Assembly: GCA_014379485.1 (NCBI GenBank)
Contig: JACMLS010000497.1
Coordinates: 1-5,387, forward strand
Length of the DNA: 5,387 bases
Source of the DNA: Bacteroidia bacterium
Lineage (GTDB): Bacteria > Bacteroidota > Bacteroidia > B-17B0 > Aurantibacillaceae
Direction of reading: 5' to 3'
The notes beneath the pieces are model-generated. The model was not told the DNA's origin and ran no database searches. It worked only from the letters and a program-made list of their open reading frames with translations. How positions within the stretch are numbered: position 1 is the first letter of the stretch; each line of letters starts with the position of its first letter. A program made the position numbers and the translations under genes. Below, in pieces: positions 1 to 5,387 of the stretch.

Positions 1-35
1 ATATGGCTATTTCATTTTTCCTTTTTCTTTGATAG

Positions 36-43
36 TAAAATTA
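36..43 (-). promoter_or_regulatory. Possible leftward promoter -7 element downstream of the twin repeat
   Basis: Read on the minus strand, this is TAATTTTA, which matches the Bacteroidota -7 consensus TAnnTTTG at all but the last base. No good -33 TTTG is present; a TTTC (minus strand, 61-64) lies at a workable distance. The element lies 35 bases beyond the near edge of the 79-112 repeat, the distance expected for an upstream activator site. In AT-rich DNA such matches arise by chance, so this is weak alone. Confidence 0.22.
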
Positions 44-78
44 AAGGGTTTGAGAAGAGAGAAAGGATGGAAATGTAT

Positions 79-112
79 AAGTGATGGCAAAAACCACACA
101 AGTGATGGCAAA
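79..112. repeat. Exact 13-bp direct repeat, 21-bp period; putative LytTR-type operator
   Basis: The 13-mer AAGTGATGGCAAA occurs at 79-91 and again without mismatch at 100-112. The starts are 21 bases apart, two turns of B-DNA. The 8-base tails after each copy (92-99 and 113-120) agree at only three positions, so the conservation is confined to the block rather than reflecting a recent 21-bp tandem duplication. Paired direct repeats on one face of the helix at this period are the normal binding geometry for LytTR regulators such as BtsR/YehT, AgrA and ComE. A gene for one ends at position 200. A degenerate third GATGG block at 66-70 is out of phase (17 bases away). Binding by the neighbouring regulator is inferred. 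Confidence 0.5.
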
Positions 113-199
113 TATTTTACAATCAATAGCGCTGAGGGCAGAAGATTTTATGGGAAAATAACTGAGGCCTGATGATTTGGGCAGGAACTTATTACAAGA

Positions 200-946
200 T
201 CACATTTTGGAAATAATCTCAAGCAATTGTTCTTTTTTTCTTTGAGATACAGGAACATGGTCATTGTTTTCCATAATTAAACTACCGCCTTCGCCCTTAT
301 CAAAACGAATTATTTTTTTCAGGTTGATGAGGTGGGAATGATGGGTTCTCAAAAATCCGAAAGGACCCAGAAGGTCTTCGTATTCCTTGAGCCCTTTTGA
401 AATTAAAATTGCTTTTGCGTTTGAGATCACAAACTTTGTGTAGGGACCATCTGCTTCACATCGAATTATATCTGTCACCTTAATAAAATGAATGGCTTCG
501 GCATCTTTAAGAACTATTCTTTTATCAGCTCCCTTAAGTGTACCCAGGCTTTCCTGCATGATTTGCAACTGCTCTGACAGGTTTTTTGTTTCGATATATT
601 TTTTCGCTTTTGAAACCGCTTGCGAAAGTTCGTCTGCATCAATTGGTTTTAAAAGAAAATCTATGGCGCTGAATTTAAATGCATCTATTGCATATTTATT
701 ATGAGCAGTAATAAAGATCAGTTGAAAATTAAATTTACCAAGCTTTCTGATCAGGTCCATTCCTGTTCCATCTCCCATTTCAACATCAAGAAAAACTATA
801 TCGGGAGAATATTTTTCAATTGCAGCAAGACCTGAACCTACCCCGTTTGCTTCCTGAATTTCTTCCACTTCGGGGCAATGTGAATTTAAAAGAGAAACCA
901 ATCCGCTTCTTACCTGTTCTTCATTATCTATGATCAGTACTTTCAT
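200..946 (-). CDS. LytTR-family response regulator (receiver domain plus LytTR DNA-binding domain)
   Basis: This is a cytoplasmic transcription factor of 248 residues, a normal length for the LytR/AlgR family. The N-terminal receiver domain (about 1-118) has the acidic pocket D7/E9, the phosphoacceptor D54 in FLDVEMGDGTGMDL, the switch T80 in IFITAH, and K100 in LLKPID. A linker of about 25 residues leads to a LytTR domain (about 143-246). That domain has the family motif FLRTHHSHLINL (198-209) and the late VPVSQRKK block (231-238). LytTR domains bind paired direct repeats about two helical turns apart, usually as dimers. The start codon lies inside the end of the upstream kinase gene (23-base overlap), so the two are probably translationally coupled and are cognate partners. 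The targets are not shown by the protein. A twin repeat with suitable spacing lies just beyond its stop codon, at 79-112. No key residue is missing and the reading frame is intact. Confidence 0.96.
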   Translation of the reverse strand: MKVLIIDNEEQVRSGLVSLLNSHCPEVEEIQEANGVGSGLAAIEKYSPDIVFLDVEMGDGTGMDLIRKLGKFNFQLIFITAHNKYAIDAFKFSAIDFLLKPIDADELSQAVSKAKKYIETKNLSEQLQIMQESLGTLKGADKRIVLKDAEAIHFIKVTDIIRCEADGPYTKFVISNAKAILISKGLKEYEDLLGPFGFLRTHHSHLINLKKIIRFDKGEGGSLIMENNDHVPVSQRKKEQLLEIISKM

Positions 947-2819
947 CTTTATGCATCAAAGGTAAAACTAATTTTATATAAGTTCCTTTGTTGCCTTCAC
1001 CTTTTTTAATCAGAAAAGCAGATGTGGTTTTTAACTGCTTGTCTAAAAGGTACAATCTGTCTTTAATGATCTGGGTTGCTCTTGAGGGATATTCTTTTGC
1101 TTTAAGATCTTCGGTAAAACCTGAACCGTTATCTTCTATTTCAATTTGCAATTTTTTCTCAACTGCTTTTATTTTAAGCGAAATGATTCCCTTTCCCTCC
1201 ATTTCATTAAAACCATGTTCAATAGCGTTTTCTAAAAAAGGCTGAATGATCATTCCCGGAATCAGTGTTTCATGTGCTTCAAAAGAATCATCTGTTTCAT
1301 AAATAAACTCAAATTTACCCGGATACCTTAATTTCTGAATATCCATATAAGAATTCAGATATTCAATTTCCTGTTCAACGGTTGTGGTTTCCTTATAAGT
1401 ACTTTCTAAAGTTTGGCGCATGATCCTGGCGTATTTGGAAAGGTAATACCCGATCTTTGAATTTTTATTTTCCTGCATCGAAAATGTTTGCAGGGAATTT
1501 AAAGTGTTAAAAAAGAAATGCGGATTCATACGCGCCCTGTTCAAACGTTGTTCAACTTCCATGTTCCTCTGTTTATTCTTCAAAACAGATTGCCGGTAAA
1601 AAATTACGATGACAAGAATAACAAGCAGAGCAGAGAAAATTCCGATCACAAGGAATTTCATACGTAAAGAGGTAATTTCTTTCTCCTGGTTAAGATCGTT
1701 TATGGTTTTTTCATTTTGCGCCTTGTTGTATTTTTGTTCGAGCTCATTTATTCTTCCTGAATTCTCTGCGGTAAAAAGACTGTCTTTTATTTTTGAGTAA
1801 ATTCTCTGAAAATTCATTGCTTGCCGGTAATTGCCAACCAGGGTTTCACATTCTATCAGGCGCTCATAAGCAACGTTAATTTTCCAGGGGTGTTCTGCCC
1901 TTTGTGCATAATAAAAAGATGTGTTGGCCGCCTCTTTTGCTTTTGCATACTGTTTCAACTCAATGTAATTGTCGCAGTATTTATAATAAGCACTGCTCAG
2001 GTAATCAAAGTCAGCGTTTTTATCGGCAAGCAAAACTGTACTGTCAAGATATTTTAAAGCAATGTCGTATTGATCTTTTGCATAAGAAATGCCAGCGAGC
2101 GAATTGTAAATCTGCATCAGGGCCAATTTTGCTCCATCAGCTTTAAAAACCGGAACCGCATCCATGCAGATTTTTTTTGCACTGTCAATATAAGCCAGTT
2201 CACTTGTCTGATCGTAAATGCGGCCGTAGCCCGTTGCAAGGTTCGCAATTACCTGCGCCTTCGTTTTTAAATCAGTTGATTTTTTCATATAAGAAAGCGC
2301 TTTCTTATAATAAAAAACAGATTTATGTGGTTGATTGATGGTGTTGAAAATAACGCCAAGGTTAGAATATGATTTAGAGAGCATGTATTCGTCTTTCAAC
2401 CTAAGTGCAATTTCGCTTGCCTTTATAAAAGTGTAAGAAGCACTGTCAAAATCATTCAGATGCAAATAATTGTAACCGCTGTAAAAACGAAAGTTCAGTT
2501 CACTTCTCAGGCAGTTGTTTTTTGAAAGATCTGATCTGAGCACATCTAAATAATAGTTCAGCGAATCAAATTCTCTTTTGCCGTTAGAAAGAATTGCTTT
2601 GTAACTGTAAAATGATTGCCTGCAAAAAACAGAATTCTTATCAAGTTTAAGAAGAAGTAATTCTGCTGACCGGAAATCTCTCTTCTCGTAGTTCTCAAAA
2701 AATTCTTTTTCAATTTTATCTGCATAAGGGCAATTACAATTGTTCTGCGCGCGGATAAAACTCTCTGCAGCAACCAGGAAAAAAAACAAACAGAAAAAAG
2801 AAATTAATTTTCTACTCAT
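924..2819 (-). CDS. TPR-containing membrane sensor histidine kinase, LytS/YehU type
   Basis: This is a sensor kinase of 631 residues that should phosphorylate the adjacent LytTR regulator. A hydrophobic signal peptide (about 1-25, ending ...FIRAQ) is followed by a predicted periplasmic region. That region carries about six TPR-like helical pairs (roughly 113-143, 151-183, 191-220, 238-267, 276-310 and 316-348). A charged, probably coiled-coil stretch (about 350-387) then runs into a single membrane segment (about 389-408). The cytoplasmic part is a His_kinase/HATPase module: H434 in MNPHFFFNTLN is the phosphoacceptor, N531 in PFLENAIEHG is the N box, D563 in DNGSGF is the G box, and GTYIKLVLP (612-620) is the last ATP-site strand. 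The block ATQIIKDRL (581-589) replaces the GLxNxxxRL form seen in many LytS proteins, but resembles Bacteroidota relatives. The chosen start gives a complete signal peptide. A CNC motif (28-30) follows the likely cleavage site. The signal is unknown; the TPR domain suggests a protein or peptide ligand. Confidence 0.95.
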   Translation of the reverse strand: MSRKLISFFCLFFFLVAAESFIRAQNNCNCPYADKIEKEFFENYEKRDFRSAELLLLKLDKNSVFCRQSFYSYKAILSNGKREFDSLNYYLDVLRSDLSKNNCLRSELNFRFYSGYNYLHLNDFDSASYTFIKASEIALRLKDEYMLSKSYSNLGVIFNTINQPHKSVFYYKKALSYMKKSTDLKTKAQVIANLATGYGRIYDQTSELAYIDSAKKICMDAVPVFKADGAKLALMQIYNSLAGISYAKDQYDIALKYLDSTVLLADKNADFDYLSSAYYKYCDNYIELKQYAKAKEAANTSFYYAQRAEHPWKINVAYERLIECETLVGNYRQAMNFQRIYSKIKDSLFTAENSGRINELEQKYNKAQNEKTINDLNQEKEITSLRMKFLVIGIFSALLVILVIVIFYRQSVLKNKQRNMEVEQRLNRARMNPHFFFNTLNSLQTFSMQENKNSKIGYYLSKYARIMRQTLESTYKETTTVEQEIEYLNSYMDIQKLRYPGKFEFIYETDDSFEAHETLIPGMIIQPFLENAIEHGFNEMEGKGIISLKIKAVEKKLQIEIEDNGSGFTEDLKAKEYPSRATQIIKDRLYLLDKQLKTTSAFLIKKGEGNKGTYIKLVLPLMHKDESTDHR

Positions 2820-2838
2820 AGAGCCTGGAAATGACAGC

Positions 2839-2869
2839 TAAGATATGAGATTTTAAGATAAAAGAGATT
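2839..2869. repeat. Imperfect direct repeat in the gap upstream of the sensor kinase gene
   Basis: The two units TAAGATATGAGATT (2839-2852) and TAAGATAAAAGAGATT (2854-2869) share TAAGATA at the start and GAGATT at the end; the second has two extra bases in the middle. They sit 20-50 bases upstream of the kinase start, in a 75-base gap between manC and the kinase. On the minus strand, TATCTTAG (2838-2845) is a 7-of-8 fit to TAnnTTTG but lacks a -33 partner. The pair could be an operator or promoter part, or low-complexity AT sequence. Confidence 0.3.
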
Positions 2870-2894
2870 CGCGTACTGTTAATGAGTATAAAGC

Positions 2895-3989
2895 TTAAAC
2901 AAACCTATCGCCCTTCATCACTTTAACATCGTTCACAAAATTACGGATCTGTTGCTCGTCCTGTTTTTTACACACAAGCAAAATTCCGTCAGATTCAACA
3001 ACAATATAATCTTCCAGACCTTGCAAAACCACCAATTTATCTTTGGGAACATGCACAATACAATTTTTAGAATCGTATAGCATTACGTTTCTTCCTACCA
3101 CAGCATTATTGCCACTTGTATGCGGAATGTGAGAATAAATAGAACCCCATGTTCCTAAATCGCTCCAACCGATCAGGGAAGAACGAACATACACATTGCG
3201 GGCTTTTTCCATCACCGCATAATCTATACTTATGCTTTTACAGGAACTGTAAGCTCTTTCAATAAACTCGGCTTCGCCGGGAGTATTGTAATATGAATTT
3301 CCTTCTGAGAATACGGTAGCGAGTTCGCCATCGTGTTTCTCAAATGCGGTTAAAATACTTGCAGTGCTCCAGATAAAAATTCCTGAGTTCCATAAAAAAT
3401 CACCACTTTCCATAAAGAAGCGGGCCATTTCAGCATCCGGTTTTTCGGTAAACGTTTTAATTTTTTTAATGCGTTTATCATTTTCTTTTTTCGGAGATTC
3501 AATGAATTGAATGTAACCGTAACCTGTATCGGGACGCGATGGTTTAATTCCTAAGGTAACGAGACAATCTTCTTTTGCAGCTTTTGCAAAACAGGCGCGC
3601 ACTGCTTTTACATACACATCTTCTTTAGTAATGAGGTGATCTGAAGAAGCTACCACAGTTACAGCGTGCGGATTTAATTTGTGAATTTTATACGAAGCAT
3701 AAGCAATACAAGGTGCAGTATTTTTTCTTGCGGGTTCCAGCAAAATATTTTCGGCCGGAAGATCGGGCAATTGCTTCTTTACCATTTCCTTATAGGAAGC
3801 ATTGGTAACCACAAAAATATTTTCGACCGGACAAAGCGGAAGATGACGTATAAAAGTCTGTTGCAATAAAGTTTTTCCGGTTCCCAGAATATCAAGAAAT
3901 TGTTTTGGACAGGCAGTTTTGCTCATAGGCCAAAACCGCGTGCCAACCCCACCGGCCATAATTATACAATAATGATTTCGCATACTCAT
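2895..3989 (-). CDS. manC: Mannose-1-phosphate guanylyltransferase (GDP-mannose synthesis)
   Basis: This cytoplasmic nucleotidyltransferase joins GTP and mannose-1-phosphate to make GDP-mannose and pyrophosphate. GDP-mannose is the precursor of mannose-, fucose- and rhamnose-type sugars in surface polysaccharide and glycoprotein glycans. The 364 residues match the short single-domain form, without the C-terminal cupin isomerase domain of the bifunctional enzymes. Visible motifs are the nucleotide-binding GGVGTRFWP (13-21) with PKQF (28-31), EPARKNTAPCIA (85-96), the metal-binding SSDHLI (115-120, D117), TGYGYI (155-160), the family FTEKP (180-184), FLWNSGIF (198-205), SIDYAVMEK (254-262) and GWSDLGTWGS (274-283). 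The start ATG shares its last two bases with the TGA of the upstream aminotransferase gene, which supports coupling. A second in-frame ATG two codons later (M3) is equally compatible with the protein. The symbol rests on family recognition; closely related hexose-1-phosphate transferases with other sugars are a less likely alternative. Confidence 0.93.
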   Translation of the reverse strand: MSMRNHYCIIMAGGVGTRFWPMSKTACPKQFLDILGTGKTLLQQTFIRHLPLCPVENIFVVTNASYKEMVKKQLPDLPAENILLEPARKNTAPCIAYASYKIHKLNPHAVTVVASSDHLITKEDVYVKAVRACFAKAAKEDCLVTLGIKPSRPDTGYGYIQFIESPKKENDKRIKKIKTFTEKPDAEMARFFMESGDFLWNSGIFIWSTASILTAFEKHDGELATVFSEGNSYYNTPGEAEFIERAYSSCKSISIDYAVMEKARNVYVRSSLIGWSDLGTWGSIYSHIPHTSGNNAVVGRNVMLYDSKNCIVHVPKDKLVVLQGLEDYIVVESDGILLVCKKQDEQQIRNFVNDVKVMKGDRFV

Positions 3990-5275
3990 GAGAGTTTTTT
4001 CAAAGCCGCACCTAAACTTTCAATGGCAGCGTTTACATCTTCCATTTTACAAGTGCCAACAGAAAGGCGGTACCAACTACTGTTTTCAGAAGCGCCGAAT
4101 GCAGAAAAAGGAACCACAGCAACTTTAGCTTCATCTAAAATATATTTGGTAACATCTCCTGTAGTCTGAAGAATTTTACCGTCGGCGGTTTTTGATCCGT
4201 GCAAAGAAAACTGAATGGTAAGGTAAATTGCTGCCTGCGGTACAATGGCATTTACTTTATATCCTTCTGCTTTTAACTTCATGAAACCTTTGTAAAAACC
4301 ATCAAGGCGCTCATAAACTTTATTTTTCTGCTCAACTAAAAAAGCATCGTATAAATTTAAATTATCTAAATACTTTGCTGTTGCAATTTGTTCCGCTTTA
4401 GGAGCCCATGCACCTACGTGAGTAAGAATGGCTTTCATTTTATCTACAATTCTTTTTGGGCCCATGGTCCACCCTACCCTTACTCCTGTTGCGGCAAGCG
4501 ATTTAGAAATTCCATCCACAAAAACAGTATAGTTTTTCATTTCCGGACGCAAGGAAACCGGATTGTAATGTTTCACATCTCCATAAGTAAGCGCCCAGTA
4601 AATCTGATCGTACATTAAATAGCAAGGCTTTTGCTCAGGTGATCTTCTTAAATTTTCTGCAAGAATTAAATCGCAAATTTCTTCAAGGGCTTCTTTGGTA
4701 AAAACAGTTCCGGTAGGATTTTGCGGAGAGCAGAGCGCCACAAGCGTTGCGTCTTTTATGTAAGGCGCAATATCTGCAGCGCGGGGCATAAAATTATTTT
4801 CAGGACTTGCTTCAATTAAAACCGGTTTTGCACCATTCAAATAAGTATAATGATTGTTGTTCCAGCTCGGCACCGGAAAAATTACTGTATCGCCTTCATC
4901 TACCAGAGCTTTAAAAATAGAATAGATCACAGGTCTTGCTCCGCCTGCAATTACAATTTCGTCATTCTTATAATCAAGACCGCCTCTTTCTCTTAAAAGT
5001 TTAGAAACAGAATTTCTGAGTTCCAACATTCCATCTGCCGCCGGGTAATTTGTAGAATCATTAGAATACTCATCAACAATCATCTGTTTTAATTCTGTGG
5101 GAATAGAAAACACCTTAGGATTAAAATCTCCTATAGTAAGATTGTAAATTTTTTCGCCATTCTTAATTTTTTCATTTACCTCTGCAGCGAGTTTAATAAT
5201 TTCTGAACCAATAATATTTTCGGCCAGTTTTGAAACTTTCAGTTCTCTGCTCTTCGTACCTGTGGTTGTTTCCAT
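3986..5275 (-). CDS. PLP-dependent aminotransferase, class I/II (fold type I), substrate unknown
   Basis: This is a cytoplasmic transaminase of 429 residues, slightly longer than the usual 390-400 of the aspartate/aromatic/alanine aminotransferase group. The cofactor-binding set is complete: GGARPVIY (111-118) near the PLP phosphate, W138 in PVPSW as the ring-stacking position, N186 in NPTG (186-189), D223 and Y226 in YDQIYW, the Schiff-base lysine K258 in GISKS, and R266 in TGVRVGW. R403 in WYRLS is the arginine that normally grips the substrate alpha-carboxylate. The enzyme is therefore expected to be an active amino-acid/2-oxo-acid aminotransferase, but the amino acid cannot be read from these motifs. 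The first ATG was chosen because the next in-frame methionine (M65) would remove conserved N-terminal sequence. There is no clear Shine-Dalgarno; the leader before ATG is A/T-rich. Its stop overlaps the manC start by four bases (ATGA), making it the first gene of a two-gene unit. It is not of the DegT/DnrJ type that makes amino sugars. Confidence 0.92.
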   Translation of the reverse strand: METTTGTKSRELKVSKLAENIIGSEIIKLAAEVNEKIKNGEKIYNLTIGDFNPKVFSIPTELKQMIVDEYSNDSTNYPAADGMLELRNSVSKLLRERGGLDYKNDEIVIAGGARPVIYSIFKALVDEGDTVIFPVPSWNNNHYTYLNGAKPVLIEASPENNFMPRAADIAPYIKDATLVALCSPQNPTGTVFTKEALEEICDLILAENLRRSPEQKPCYLMYDQIYWALTYGDVKHYNPVSLRPEMKNYTVFVDGISKSLAATGVRVGWTMGPKRIVDKMKAILTHVGAWAPKAEQIATAKYLDNLNLYDAFLVEQKNKVYERLDGFYKGFMKLKAEGYKVNAIVPQAAIYLTIQFSLHGSKTADGKILQTTGDVTKYILDEAKVAVVPFSAFGASENSSWYRLSVGTCKMEDVNAAIESLGAALKKLS

Positions 5276-5310
5276 AAATTTTTTAAATGCTATTTGAGGG
5301 TTTTTTCCCC

Positions 5311-5319
5311 TGTGGATAA
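5311..5319 (-). promoter_or_regulatory. Exact consensus DnaA box (TTATCCACA)
   Basis: The minus strand reads TTATCCACA, identical to the high-affinity DnaA box of E. coli oriC. It overlaps the last bases of the candidate -7 element and would cover the transcription start of the aminotransferase-manC unit. It is a single site: I see no cluster, no AT-rich unwinding element and no dnaA or dnaN gene, so it is not an origin. It could be a DnaA-responsive operator or a chance match. Confidence 0.3.
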
Positions 5320-5324
5320 ATATA
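5317..5324 (-). promoter_or_regulatory. Possible promoter -7 element for the aminotransferase-manC unit
   Basis: The minus strand reads TATATTTA, matching TAnnTTTG except for the final base. It lies about 41 bases upstream of the aminotransferase ATG and would give a leader of about 30-35 bases. Upstream is a T-run (minus strand, 5347-5351) about 22 bases away, but not a true TTTG -33 box. Position in front of the first gene of the unit is the main support. Confidence 0.3.
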
Positions 5325-5387
5325 GTTCATTTTTTTAAATCTACATAAAAACCCTAAAGATTTAATTACTAAGGAAAAGTAAAGGAT

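Larger units (their letters stand above)
5297..5355. repeat. 9-bp perfect inverted repeat flanking the putative promoter
   Basis: AGGGTTTTT at 5297-5305 and its exact reverse complement AAAAACCCT at 5347-5355 are separated by 41 bases. The interval contains the candidate -7 element and the DnaA box. The arm centres are 50 bases apart, close to five helical turns. This could be a split operator; the spacer is long for a hairpin. The arms are simple in composition, so chance is a real alternative. Confidence 0.35.

Noticed and set aside
79..112. Two repeat units considered as a CRISPR remnant.
   Set aside because: The units are 13 bases with an 8-base gap, far shorter than CRISPR repeats and spacers, and no cas gene is present.
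157..193. Possible terminator hairpin after the response regulator: AATAA/TTATT (157-161, 189-193) around CCTG/CAGG (168-171, 182-185).
   Set aside because: The stem is split by an unequal internal loop, has only four GC-rich pairs with a 10-base loop, and is not followed by a proper U-run, so I do not call a terminator.
492..704. Plus-strand open frame of 70 codons, and similar ones at 988-1245, 1609-1800, 1821-2057, 1904-2146, 2070-2270, 3681-3869, 3900-4169 and 4388-4618.
   Set aside because: All lie antisense within well-supported minus-strand genes, or across the manC-aminotransferase junction. Their proteins show no recognisable domain.
2558..2773. Minus-strand open frame of 71 codons in another frame of the kinase gene.
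   Set aside because: It is inside the N-terminal coding part of the kinase, whose signal peptide and TPR region are clearly in the other frame.
5296..5311. Short hairpin GGG-T6-CCC in the leader of the aminotransferase gene, considered as a terminator or attenuator.
   Set aside because: Only three clean base pairs; too weak to support a function.
5311..5319. The DnaA box taken as evidence for a replication origin.
   Set aside because: Only one exact box, no further cluster, and no dnaA, dnaN or parAB neighbour.
5371..5387. Purine-rich run at the right edge (AAGGAAAAGTAAAGGAT), resembling a ribosome binding region for a divergent plus-strand gene.
   Set aside because: No start codon lies within the window and such runs are common in AT-rich DNA, so it cannot be supported without more sequence.
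1..5387. A search for a new defence, mobile or secretion system across the window.
   Set aside because: All four genes belong to well-known families with intact motifs. There are no transposases, toxin-antitoxin pairs, nucleases or terminal inverted repeats.

Overview
The window looks like chromosomal DNA from a member of the Bacteroidota. The evidence is AT-rich sequence, little sign of Shine-Dalgarno sites before the starts, and a sensor kinase with the architecture common in that phylum: signal peptide, TPR repeats, one membrane segment, LytS-type kinase. This is inferred from gene type and composition; no marker gene is present.

Four complete genes fill most of the window. All are on the minus strand and read from right to left. 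From the right they are: a fold-type I PLP-dependent aminotransferase (5275-3986); a mannose-1-phosphate guanylyltransferase, manC-like (3989-2895), joined to it by a 4-base ATGA stop/start overlap; then, after 75 bases, a TPR-containing histidine kinase (2819-924); and its LytTR-type response regulator (946-200), which overlaps the kinase by 23 bases. The first pair is probably one translationally coupled unit. The second pair is a textbook two-component system. Whether the two pairs share a transcript is open.

Three short non-coding stretches remain. The right end (5276-5387) is the probable promoter region of the aminotransferase-manC pair. It holds a partial Bacteroidota -7 element overlapped by an exact consensus DnaA box, with a 9-bp inverted repeat on either side. 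The 75-bp gap upstream of the kinase holds an imperfect direct repeat. The left end (1-199), beyond the regulator, holds an exact 13-bp direct repeat with a 21-bp period, which is the expected geometry of a LytTR-family operator. It lies upstream of a possible leftward promoter whose gene would be off the left edge.

Working model: the kinase senses an unknown envelope or periplasmic signal through its TPR domain and phosphorylates the LytTR regulator. The regulator may act on the twin-repeat site just beyond its own gene. ManC supplies GDP-mannose for surface glycans. The role of the aminotransferase next to it is not clear from sequence. No mobile element, CRISPR array, RNA gene or clearly new multi-gene system is visible. 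The most interesting feature is the putative twin-repeat operator.
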